A stretch of DNA of 64,000 nt from positions 172,762,923 to 172,826,922 of the forward strand of contig NC_050097.1 of the NCBI RefSeq assembly GCF_902167145.1, written 5' to 3'. The stretch is from Zea mays (taxonomy: Eukaryota; Streptophyta; Magnoliopsida; Poales; Poaceae). The notes under the pieces are model-generated. The model saw only the letters and a program-made list of their open reading frames with translations, was not told where the DNA came from and did not search any database. Below, piece after piece: positions 9,995 through 21,912 of the stretch; the first letter of the stretch is position 1; each line of letters begins with the position of its first letter. Both the position numbers and the translations under genes were made by a program.

Positions 9995-12378
9995 TTACCT
10001 CTTCCTAGACGTGGTTGTCAGTTCCTTTGTTATAGCGGGAGTAGCACATGGAACCACAATGCCGCTGCCAATACCAATAGTCTGCATATAAGGGTCAGTC
10101 ACAGCGCGTACTGTTTGCTACATAAATCTGAAAGTGTATGGGATGCACACCTTATCTTGCACACTGGTTGCAGAACTTTGGGGTGTGAGCGGGGTCGAAG
10201 GCATGACCAAGTTAGAGGCTTTGCTAGGAGTGTCTTCAATGCTTCTGGGTGCGCCTTGCAATAGCACAGGTTGTGACTGTTTTGGCCCCGATGAAGATGT
10301 TTGGATGGAGTCCTTTGCAGTACCTATCTCTGCCACGACTGCGTTGACCTGGAAACAAATATTTCCAGTATTGATTGTGTGGTCAGAGAAACTCACATTC
10401 CATATATACGTCTTCTCGAGCAGATCTGTGATTGGATCAGGAATAAAGCCGGTCGGATTGTTGGCAATGAGCATATCGCACAGCTTCTTGATGATGCGTT
10501 GCTCCATCCGACCAAAGAGGATGAAGTTAGTGTCACCCGTCTCATCCCCTGCAGTGAGAAGCAGTTTGTACCTAAAACACATGGCGATACTGAGTCAGCA
10601 CAGTGAAAATGGGTAGGCCGTGTGTATAGGAAATGGAGACGGTCACTCAGGGTGATGCATAGAAAAGTAGTCGCTGCATATTAGATGTGAGTGGGAGTCA
10701 AAACAACGAGAGCTGTTGGGAGGCAAAGGTAGAATGGAGGCAATTGAAGTGAAGAGACGCCGCCTAACCTTTGGTTGGGCGTGCCAATGGTAGCACAAAC
10801 TTGATCGCTGCATTTGTAGGAATCCCCATGAGCCACAGCTGCGCGGGTGCATTTTTTGCATGCACTGTACCACCACCTATCTCCAATCTTTTTTACAGTG
10901 ACTGTCACCAAGAATTCTCTATCCTGCACGAACATGTAACTATACGGTCATGCTATATTCCCAGTTCCAACCAACTATGGCATGACTGCAGGAAAACAAT
11001 AACAGAAGACCATGGCAGTTGGTAAGGCAACATTGACTAAGTGAATGAAACATGGAACATACCTTATTCTCAAATGGGTGCAGATCTCTGATATAAGCGA
11101 TTTTCTGTTCCTCAGAAACATGAGGCATAGGCTGATTGGAAGATAGAACCTCGTTCCACTTAATGGGACTATGCGCTTTTCTCGCACTGGTTTTTACATA
11201 CAATGAGTCAAGCTCAGGTTAGAACAGAGCAAAGCCAAACATCAGTCTGATACGTGCACCAGGCATAGCAGAATATTACCTAGCCATGAGGGCACTTGCT
11301 TCAGGAACATCAGGATTAATGTACCACTTACAGGGTGAGCCTCCAGACAAGCACAGTCCATCTAAAACAAAGGGCATTAGGTCCCAACTATAAAAAAGCA
11401 CTAAATGCAAAAGTTCAAAGTTAGTATACCCGCGTATTTCTTGACAAGCGTGCCAACAAACATCAGGATCTGTGGAGAGGACTGACCATCGTTGTAGATC
11501 TGTTCTCCAGGGAATAAGCTAGCTTGCCCACCCCAGAGAACAACATTTACCGAACTGTTGTTGCTGTTTTTAGTTTAAGTATGTTAGGAAGAGTCATATA
11601 ATGCAGCATATGTAGATGAAGGCAGAGGAAACAAATCCCTACGCGGCTAAAAAATAGTAACAATTATGTATAACGAACCTGACATTGCACAGGGAAATAG
11701 TCCTCTTAGAGCTGGTTGTATGTTGCCCTCTGGATCGGTGCGGCGCCACAGCCGAGATGGAAGTGACAATTCCAATGGCATCTGTATTGGATCCAATTGA
11801 TGAATACAACAAAATTATAGTCTCTTAAATTTTGTAGTATACAAGTAAGAAAGCCTACCTGTGTAGTACTCCCTGTGGTCGACACACAAATGGAGCTGGT
11901 CTATCGGTGTGAGTGAGTAGGTAAGCACAAGAAATGCTGGTGGAACCTCAACAACCTCCTCCAATTTTGTCCAGTTCATAAAGGTAATCATGTTCTCATT
12001 GAAAACAGGCTTGTACAAATTGTTCGAGGCTCTGACCCGGAAGTATGTGATGTTGTAGACGACTCCTTCTTTTATTAGAGGCTTGAACTTTTGTATGACT
12101 GGTGGGAATATTGCAGCATGGATACCGTTTCCCTGCACAAAGCAGCGATGGAGGAAACAACAACATAACAACAATTAATCTCATACCAGTACCAGCTTCC
12201 CTTTACCAAATAGATAACCGTGCAGATGTTGTACCTCTTTGTCAAGCAGCACCATATCACAATGGAGCAACTTTGCTTCATCCTGAGGATCATAGAAATC
12301 CCATAAACGAGAAACACGAGCGCATATGGTCACAGAAGTGTTCCCACGCTGGAGCTCCGGGATCAACACGTCTCCCAT
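9995..12378 (-). CDS. Helitron RPA1-like single-stranded DNA-binding protein, intact
   Basis: Nine exons can be joined: 12378-12235, 12132-11859, 11781-11679, 11563-11430, 11361-11280, 11186-11063, 10923-10769, 10571-10151 and 10081-9995. All introns have GT-AG ends and the phases agree, giving 459 codons plus TAA. The product resembles the large subunit of replication protein A: an N-terminal OB fold (MGDVLIPELQRGN, ICARVSRLWDFYD, GNGIHAAIFPP), a second OB fold (NVVLWGGQASLFPGEQI), and a C-terminal fold with a CxxC...C-x4-C zinc ribbon (CKKCTRAAV, KCSDQVC) and TNFILFGRMEQ, then a Ser/Pro-rich tail. Such genes travel with RepHel in plant Helitrons and presumably coat single-stranded DNA during rolling-circle transposition. 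It lies about 240 bases downstream of RepHel on the same strand. Unlike RepHel it has no visible lesion. Confidence 0.85.
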
Positions 12379-12615
12379 CTACAAGGTAAAACAGGAAGAA
12401 AAAACATAAGAGCAAGGACATCGGAACCCATGCATGAAACAGCATGTGCAAAGCATGACAAAAAAACACGGCTCTCGTACCAACCTATACATAGCACACA
12501 TCAGAAGCTGCAAACGTAGCAACAAAAGTATAAGGAACAAACGCGTAGGTATTTGATGACATTATTTATTTACAAATGCCACACGGGGCTCTACAACAAC
12601 CAAGTAGAAAAAGGG

Positions 12616-15600
12616 CTAAGTGGCAGCCGCATCAGCGGCAACAAGGACTTCCTTGTAAACAACATTCCGAGTCTGTGAGCCGCACGAGCCATCTTCATTT
12701 TCAATCAGGATTATAAGTCCATTTCTAGACATTGAACGGGAGACAGCCACATAAAGCTGGCCATGTGTAAAGACAGGTCTTTTGAGGTAAATGCCAACTC
12801 TTGATAACGTTTGCCCTTGACTTTTATTTATCGTCATTGCATAACACAGGCATACTGGAAATTGGCGTCGCTGAAGTGTGAAGGGCCACTTCACATATGT
12901 AGTGTTGAGGGCAATCCTTGGTATTAAGACTTCTTCCCCAACATTTGATCCTGTAAGCGCTACGCAGTGCAAGATGCGTTGACCGAGTTGAGTGACAAGA
13001 AGTCGTGTGCCATTACAGAGACCTTTACTTTGATTCAGGTTGCGCAACAACATCACAATGGCACCCTTTTTAACTCGAGTTTGTTGGTAGGGAAATTGCT
13101 CGCATCAATTGAGTTTAAGAATTCGGTAGGATAGAGGATGTCGAAGTCTGGTATGTGTTCCGATGATTTTGCTATAACTTCACAACTCAGGTATTAGATG
13201 GTGTCTCCAGGGACAAGCGAGAGAACGTAGCTGTTAACGTCATCGACTGTGGCATTATTTGGGCAAACAATGGCGCGCGAGGAAAGGTACGTGGGATCTC
13301 GATAATTCAATAGAAAATCTGGGTATACTTTTGATACAAGCGCAGCTACCTTATCACCCTCAACCCGGAGCAACAAATCTTTAGGGATTGTAATCCACGT
13401 AGCCTCACGCTCGCTCGCTCTTCTTTCAGCAGGCAAGGTACCATCACCAACAGATAGCACCCATTTGGCAAACATGTCGAGCTCGTTTCGCGCATCTACT
13501 TGCAAAGAGGGATCAAAAAGGCGCATGTTGGTGCGCAGCCTAAGGAGGACAACGTGGCGCCAGAGATTAGAGTTTGTAATAGAGGCGTTAACTATGGAAG
13601 AGCGAGATCCTTTTCTAACAACAGGTAGTGTTTGTCGGAAATCGCCACCAAGAACTACAGGCTTGCCACCAAATGGGAGGAGCGCATTTGAAGGAGTATG
13701 TTCTGAAAGAATATCACACATTGTCTTATCTAAAGCCTCAAAGCACCAACGATGGGTCATTGGCGCCTCGTCCCATATAATGAGGGAGGACACCTGTATA
13801 AGTTCAGCAAGCATGGTACCCCTATTGACATTGCACGTGCTAGCATCGTTTACATCAAATGGTATTTTAAATCTTGAATGTGCAGTGCACCCTTTGGGCA
13901 AAAGTAGGGATGCGACACCAGAGGAGGCCACTGCAAGCAATATTTTTTGTTCGGAACGTAACCTTGCGATTATGGCGTTCCATAGGAAGGTTTTGCCTAT
14001 GCCACCATGGCCACAGACAAAGAAAAACCCCGGTGAGCTACTGTAAACACGACCAACTATGGTATCGTAAACGCTTCGTTGGTCCGCATTCAACTGTGTA
14101 ACCAAGGAATCAGCGTGCATCGACAACATTAATGGCTCAGGGTCAATTTCATCATTAATTAATTTGTTCTCATCCACAAAAGCGCATTGGACATCTATCT
14201 TTGGCAGACCATAGTCATTTATGTTCCCGTCGCTATTAGCAAAGGCATCTGAGAGTTTGCGTATCAGGAGGGACATGAGTTGTTCCTGCGGTATGTTGTA
14301 GTTAGGATTTCCCAATGTATCTCTAAGTTGTTGACCAATGTCATCTGTAAAAGATAGCCAATATGTATCAAATAATGCACGCACGTTACCAACAGGGCAA
14401 AACATAACTACGGTCACAAAAAGTTGTCTAAGTTGGTACGACGACGCAGAAATGATCGCCTCGTCAAACAACAGCTTCCACTCATTATCGCTCTCAAGCA
14501 ACCCACGCGCCTCGCACACATCACGAAATGTGTCATACACTTGATCGTTGTGCGTCCTTATATCAACATAGCTTGTTGAACCCTTAACTATCATCAACAA
14601 CATGCGTAAGTAGTATAGTTCGCCAGCAGTAGGATGTACATAGTACATGCGGCCAATTTTTGTGCAGCGAGACCTCGATTTCCAACATCGGGCTGAGGCA
14701 TCCCATGTCCATTTCTTTGGGAAGTCGCAATACGTTAAGCATCTAGCTTGTTCATGCCTCAAATTAGTCTCAAACCATTCAGTCAGCATTGTGTTTTTGG
14801 CCGCAGAGCTAGCAAGCAACGCATGTAGGTCCGCGCCAGGTTCATAGCGTACGTGGTTTAACCCAGGAAGATGTACAACAAGCCGCTCAACAGAAGGCAG
14901 TCTAAAGTGAATGTCATATTCAAATGCGCGCCACAATGCTTCACATGTAGACAAATACCTAGCATCGATGTATTCCTAGATTTCATTCGGCGGTGCTACC
15001 TGCGCACCAGGCGACGCGTTAGACGTGTTTGCGGTGATTTCAAAGTACACCTTTGCTCTATCGATTCCCTTCGTAACATACTTGAATAGATATTTAATCA
15101 TGTTTGACTTGTTGCACCATTCAACGTTAATGTGCGCATTATACTTTTTCAGGAGGTGCATATTATATGGAACAACGTTTCTATTATCAAGTCTCACACC
15201 ATTCTTGAGAACATGTCTTCCATCAAGCCTGCGCCTATAGATAGTAAAGCCAAAGCCGTCTAAGATGGTCTCATCTTGGAAGAGCTTTGGGAAATTTTTG
15301 CTGCACTTGTCATTTTTCATACATGGGCATCTTCTGTTGTCAGCACCACAGGGACCATGCATCATGAATTCGTCAACCAAAGCAAACCCTAAAGGGTCAG
15401 TGGCGATATCAGGAATCTCAGCACAAATGAATCTGTCAACAATAGAAGCACTAAACTCTTTGTTCCCATCGGCTAGCCACATAAGGCAGTGTATATGCGG
15501 CAAGCCACGCTTTTGGAATTCAATAGTGTATAGGACCGCAAGTATCGAACCAAATGTCTTTCCCTCTCTAATATCTGCTATGAATTCGTTTACTTTCATA

Positions 15601-17262
15601 TGGAACACACGCACGACCAAGTCAGAACGGTCGCATGGTTGTTGACCAGGTTCAAAGCGTAAGGCATCTGCTATTTCCCTCCACTTGGTATTACAAGTAA
15701 AAGTCACAAAATATCTGGTGGTCCGTATACCCTACATATAGCCATCGCGTCCTGGTAATTCAAGACATGGTACCTTCTACCACCAGTGAAGCTGGCAGGA
15801 ACAACTACCCGACCGCCAATCGAATCAGCATTAACGAAGCCCTTATCAATGGCGTCAGTTATGCCCTGCACAGTTTCTGACCGTAGATCGCTTTGATGGC
15901 TTGCTATGAACTATAGCCTGTTGCCCTCGATAGTTGAATACGCATCGACATCTATTTGATCAGTTAATCTACCGTAACACGTATATGGGTTCGGCTCGTC
16001 CAACCTGTAGTGCAGGTGTCTCCTTACAAACTCAAGCATCGTAACATATTTTCGCTTTGATGAACCAACATCGTCAGCACCAAAGTACCTAATACCAAGA
16101 TGGAAGCCATGTTCACCGTAAGGAAACAACAGCGGGTATTGCAAAGGCATGTATGCTGGATGCAAGCATGAAACATGTTTTAGGCCACACTCTCTATCAT
16201 GCACAAGAACATCGTATGTGTATTCCCCAGCCGTGTAGTCGCCAACTATAATGGCAGCGATCTCGCCATTTGAGGGTAGGTTGTATTGTACATCATGGCG
16301 TGTGTTGCAGCCTAGCAATCTGAGTGTTATCTTTTGATCACCCTCACGCTCAAGGCGCTCTCTCGCGTATCGGAACGCTTTGACAAGCGAGTTGTTTTCA
16401 TTCAGCATATCGAGCAGCGTCGACGCTATTTCAGGGTCTGGCTGGCCACCAGCGCCATCATCGGTCTCAAACATCCCTAGCCTATTCTGGGTCTCATGTT
16501 CCGTGTCATATGTGTACAACTGGGCAAATTTTGGTTGTGTCCCACGCTGTGGAAGTAGGGTGCCAATCTTATGGTGCACCACCCCATTAATTTTGAAAAC
16601 GTAGGGTGCAGTGCCGTTATTTATCGTTCTATCGATAGCTGCACCGAAAGAGGTGAATGCAAACAATGAATTGTAGGACCGGATAAGCCTCAAGAAACGC
16701 CTCGAGCGAGTACCTCCATCAAATCTCAAAAGATTAGCAAGCAAAGGCGGCGGACGCTGAAACGGGTTTAGGTCCACTTTCCCTCCTTTGCAGCAAAGGT
16801 TGTACACAATTTTCCTCTGGGTGGAGCAGGAATCGTTTTTAACACGCTCTTGGAACCAGAAAACAGCATGGCAGTATGGGCATACATGTTCAGGTCCACC
16901 ATAGTATGACCTCTCAGGGTAGGCATCTACACAGGAAGAAGAGAAAGGGTAGCACCAAAGCAAAGTAGGAAGAATGTTACTAGGAATGTTGGGCATAATA
17001 CACACCTTTTAGAGCATCTACGTATGACCTGTCCAAAGGAAGCGTGGTTGACAATGGCTCGTCAGGTACCATGTGATGTACTCTACTGCGCCGGCGTCGC
17101 CTATTGGATGCGGCAAACGCTGAAGGGAATGACATTATAGATCTACTACCTGTGCCGACATAAGCATCACTAACACCATATTGTTTTTTGTTGAAGTAAT
17201 GGCTGAAAAACATGGGTGTACGCACATGTTTCCTATAGCGCAGGTATTGGCTGGTTAGAGGT
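12616..17262 (-). pseudogene. Helitron RepHel (HUH Rep nuclease plus PIF1-type helicase), broken
   Basis: The gene would nick and join DNA at Helitron ends and unwind the donor strand. Read from 17262: a first exon piece to 17006, a 79-base GT-AG intron (16927-17005), then a zinc-finger-like region (HVCPYCHAVFWF), the Rep domain with HUH motif GLPHIHCLMWL near 15484-15510 and the two-tyrosine motif KYLFKYVTKG near 15070-15100, and the helicase with Walker A CGHGGIGKTFLW, Walker B LIIWDEAPM, GGDFRQTLPVV, INKSQGQTLS and YVAVSR. Lesions: TAG at 15911, one-base loss near 15712, TAG at 14976, TAA at 13194 and one-base loss near 13070. Homology continues in register on both sides of each, so they are mutations and not introns. 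The N-terminus is unresolved because a retrotransposon is inserted at 17294. Confidence 0.9.
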
Positions 17263-17289
17263 CCCCGAAAGGTTAGATGGGTCTACTTC

Positions 17290-17294
17290 GTCTT
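17290..17294. repeat. Target-site duplication GTCTT (left copy)
   Basis: GTCTT directly precedes the left LTR; the same five bases follow the right LTR at 32295-32299. This proves a single insertion event with both ends intact. Confidence 0.93.
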
Positions 17295-20200
17295 TGTGGC
17301 GGAACTGCCCGAATTATTCCAACTTAAGTGCCCAAGTCCCGCCTTAGAGGCTAGACCACACTTAAATGGGAATAACCCGTCAATCCCTCGGATCTAGTCC
17401 GACACGGCCACTGACAGGATCAAGTACCACAATCTCACTCGAAGGTGAGTCACAGAGCAAATACAATAAAGCATAAAACCATACATGTCACAATGTTAAA
17501 TTATTACATCATCATCATCATCATCGGAGTTTTTGCAAAAGTAACCATCATTGTTCGAAGTGCAGCGGAATAAAACTAACGGTAAGTAAACAGAGAGATG
17601 GGGAAGCCTGTCCCATCACTCCTCATGCTCCTCCTCAGCTGAGGCAGGGTCCCACTCAACAGTCCAACCCGGTGGCAAGGTGGACGGCCAAGTTATCCCA
17701 GCAACCATCTCCTCCAGAGAACCTGTAAAAATTATGCCACAATCAAGGCTGAGTATACTAATACTCAGCTAGACTTACCCGGTGTGAGGAGTCTACTCCT
17801 CTACCTCTAGACATGCAGCTGTTTGGCTGTGGGGTTTGGTTGCCAAAAGCACTAGCTGAGTTTCTAAATCAAGATTTTAACTTAATCAAAGTTAAGTGTG
17901 ACTCTCTTAAGGCTAAAAGTGGACTATCTACTCATTCATGGTAGCAAGCATCATTAACAGTCAACATCTTATCTCAACTCATCATACTTCCACTTATTAC
18001 TCAATGCAGTACAATGGATCAAGCAGTCTCATTAGCTGCGAGAAGCAGACGATTCGAATCGAGTTTTTATCCTTGCAAGGTAAACCTAAACACACGACAT
18101 GTAGGGGCACTCCGTCCCCACACACATCAACCGTCCCCATCGATTCCCTGGCAACAGAAAGGGGCTCACCGCCTTGGCGTACAATGCCTCACTGACCCCG
18201 ACTGGCCGTCGTGCAGTGACCGCACTTGTACCCACCATAATCGGAATGGGAGACCTCGTCTCAGGTCGCGTGAGGAGGGCAATCTGCGGGCAGGTTCACT
18301 CAGGTACTAGGCTTACTGATTTACCATATTTCTCGGTATGTGTTTAGTACGTTCAAACGCTTGACACAGGTATCCGCACGTTAATCCTTATTCCATTTTC
18401 CATCTTGTAAACAACCAATCCCCATGGATTGTTGTCCACCAACTAGTATCATGACAGTGTGAAAGTGGGTACAATCAATTTCCTGATCCCGCGCGAGTGC
18501 TAGAAAAATCACTCGTCTTCTACCGAGATCCTAATTAAATAAAGCAACTACTCGACCTGTCATACTAGTATTCATCTCAAAAGGATTCCTGAGATCATGC
18601 AACTAGGGTTTCAAACAATTCCTACACCTAAGTGCACAATCAATCCTACAATCATTAAGTGAAGTAAAATAGCATAAATAACAGGTTATGCATAAAACCG
18701 GGGCTTGCCTTCCAAAGCAGTGGCAGGCAGATCCTTTGGTGCAGGCTTGGGTGCTGGATCTGGGGCTACCTCCTGAGCAGCTCCTTGCTCCGGCACGAGG
18801 ATGTACTCTCCGTCAGCAAGATTACAGTCTATCGAAATGCAATGAACATGTATGTCATGATTATGCAAGATTTAAAAACATTAAGCTAAAAGAAACTAAG
18901 TTAAGAAGTAACTTAGGGTTTTCTTAGTCACGCGGGGCTTCTAGTGGTATATATATATAGATACATAGACTTATGACCCTTTAAACTTAGGTTTTCTTTT
19001 AGGATAATATAGTGGTTTGGTATTGCCTTGATATATTGTAGTGGACAGATTACAAAGTTTTTGGGACAACATTTATTCACATCTTTCATTTTTCTTTCCT
19101 TAATTTCCATTTAGGGCTTTTAGTGTAGGGTTGAACTACAACAGGGTTTTAATAATTTCCAAAAATTCTGTAAAAATTACAGTGGGTTGTCACTGGCTAT
19201 TCTAGCTTGTTTTAAGAATTTGAGGCTTAAAGTATAAAAGTTAGGCTTTAAACAAAAATAACAAAAGTTAGGCAAAATGGGCTACTTCACACTACATCTC
19301 TTAGTTAGGGTAGGTTCTGTCCTAAAGGTTATTTTTGTTGGCATCCTCTGGTAATAATAGGCCTCTGTGCTAAAAATCACAGAAAACTAAGGGGTGGTTA
19401 TTTAGTTATGATTTTCTTAAGTTTAATGTCAACAAGGCACTTTCTACTACATTATTACCTGAAAAATGTCAAACAGCAGATTTCATATTTTTCTTAAGTT
19501 CTCTCTAATAAAACAATAGTTATCCCAAGGGTGGGGGTGTTTTTACCTTGGGGTTATTTTTGTAGAGTTTTTCTAAGTTTCACTTGTTTTATTAAAACAA
19601 CAGGGATCTTACTTATTTTACACTAAAACAGGGTATGATATATTTTTCCAGTGAACTATATTGAATAAGTAACCTAACAAAAATAGAGGTACTCTCTGGT
19701 TCATTAATTAAATTACATTTTCTATTTTCCTTATCCTTAAGCATATTATAGAATAAGGGGTAAAACTAACTTAAATGGAGTGGACAGAGAGGTTTAACAT
19801 TTTAAACAGGTTAGTAGGTAAATATAAACTTCTCCAAATTTTCCTAACCCTAGTCAAATAGCCTAACTATTTTTCTTACCATTATTTAGCTTTTGGCCAA
19901 AACTAACATTAAATCAGAACTTCTAAGTTTTCCACAGCACCAAGGGGTTTTATATTTTTCTTAAATAGGTTACATTAATTGGAGTCTGACAAAATTGGTT
20001 TGACCAAATTTGAATGATTTAAACAGAAGTTATGCATTTTTAAAGTTGCTGTCCAATTTAAAAACAGATTTAATTATGGTTTTCTGGAAAAACAGTTTAC
20101 ACCGAGGTCCCTGGGTTTAAACTAAATCCACCCTCACAAATCTACCCCCACGCCACTATTCCCCTGTGCCTCTGACATTTCACAAAACCCCCTGACCTTT

Positions 20201-21662
20201 CTTCCCTCTCACCCGCAGTCCTTCCCCTCACTGAAACAGTAACCGCGGGAAAGAAAAGGGCGGCGCGGCTTACCGGCGGCGAGGGAGGTCCGGCGAAGGG
20301 TGGGGTCGGCTCGGGGAGACTCTGGCGGTCACGTCGAGGTACGGCTCGACGTCGGAGATGGCCGGAATCGCCCGGTCCACGTGTGCAGGCGGGTGTCCTC
20401 GTCGGCGGCGAGTATACCGGCCAAACCACGGCGAACTGGTTCAATCCGAGGGCACGGTGAGCATCACGGGGTCACGCAGCGACTGTGTGCACAAGGAATC
20501 GAAGGGTGGTGGAGTGGTTTACCCGGTCCACGTACTCCGGCGGGGTCGAGAGCTCCGGCGAGCGTGGACTGGCTTCTCCGGCGAAGGAAACTCCGATTCC
20601 TTGCTCGGGGAGCCTCACGGAGGTGTGCACAAGCTTCTCCGAGGGCAGGACGGGGTTGGGGATGGCTCTGCTGGTCGGTCTATGGTGGCAGAGGGGTTGG
20701 GCGGCCGCGGACTCGCTGCGCACGGGCAAACGGCGACGAGCTAACTCCGGTGAGGTGTGGAGGGTGCGCGGAAGGGTGTAGTCGAAGCCTGGGAGGGCTT
20801 TATAAGCTCGGGCGCGGGCCACGGCGCGGGTTTGGCTCGGGCGCGGCGCGGGGCATGCGGGGACGCGCGCGAGCGTGCTCTGGCGCGGGCAGAAGGCGTC
20901 GAACACGTGGAGGTGAGTTTCTTCCAGTGTTCAAACGTCTCCAGAGATCGCAAACGTGCGAATCTCGCCATGAATCCGGCGCAGACCTCCTCCTGGCACC
21001 TAGGGCTATCTCACATGTGTGAGTTCCAAGGGATGATACGCCCTAGATCGGGAGATAGACGGGCGCCAAATCTGGCTTGTCTCACTGCCCGCTCAGCGAC
21101 AAAACTGATGTCAAGTGCTGTCAAACGTCTGAGTCTCGGTCTCAATTTTTTCCAGGGGGTGCCTTAAGTGGTATAGCACATTTTTGGTATAGAACCCAAG
21201 TGGTTTTGGCGCCATCTTCAAAGTGAACACGGCTGGTCTTTGAATTAGGGCTAAAATGTGACTTAGAGGGAAATAGAGAGCTCTAGCTCTCTCTCCATTT
21301 GGAGATTTGAATTGGGGTTTCTCCAGGGGCCTTTTTGCAATATTTCCCTCCCTTAATTGATGGTTATATTGTTGCTTAGGGGTTGGGTAAAAGTTACACA
21401 TGCTTTGCCCACTTGTTCACTCCCTTTTCCCCCTTACTTAGGGTTTTGGAAGGTAGGGCTTTGGAGAGGTCTAGGGTTCTTCCCCCCCTATTATCCAAGG
21501 TAGTAAGTGTGCAAGGATTAGAGTAATGCTTCTTAGGTCATTGGCAACTTGATTAGCACATGAGCTCCAAAGTTCCTATGTGGTGCCCTAAGTCTTCACC
21601 ATTGTGAACACAGCTTCTAGTGCCAAAGTGGCTCTAGCCAGGGTAACACCTGGGGTGTTACA
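17295..21662 (-). repeat. 3' LTR of the chromovirus
   Basis: 4368 bases, near-identical to 27926-32294. It contains a CAT microsatellite, an AT-rich body and a GC-rich segment (about 20240-20960) that is the U3 core promoter, with TATA on the minus strand at 20799-20804. Open frames inside it on both strands are not conserved coding sequence. Confidence 0.95.
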
Positions 21663-21663
21663 A

Positions 21664-21677
21664 CCCTCCCCCCTTAA
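21664..21677 (-). other. Polypurine tract
   Basis: A purine run, AAGGGGGGAGGG on the minus strand, directly precedes the 3' LTR and would prime plus-strand DNA synthesis. Confidence 0.75.
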
Positions 21678-21912
21678 AGGAATCTCGTCCCGAGATTTAG
21701 GTAGAGTCCCTTGGAGGGGTGCTTGAAGGTGTGCTGGTGTTGCTTTTCCTTTACACTTAAGTTTCTCTTGTTAACTGCTCTTCGAATGTCATCCTCTTTG
21801 CAACTTCAGAAGGAAGCCATTCTTAAGTTAATTCCACAACTTAGACTATCCTTGTTATCTAAGTTTTTCTTATAATTGAATTCAAAGGGCAGGTGGGGGT
21901 GGGGTTTTGGGG

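Noticed and set aside
20142..21022. Several long open frames (up to 240 codons) on both strands in the chromovirus LTR, repeated at 30774-31654
   Set aside because: They lie in the GC-rich U3 segment, overlap on several frames, contain no recognisable domain and differ in length between the two LTRs; GC-rich DNA lacks stop codons by composition.
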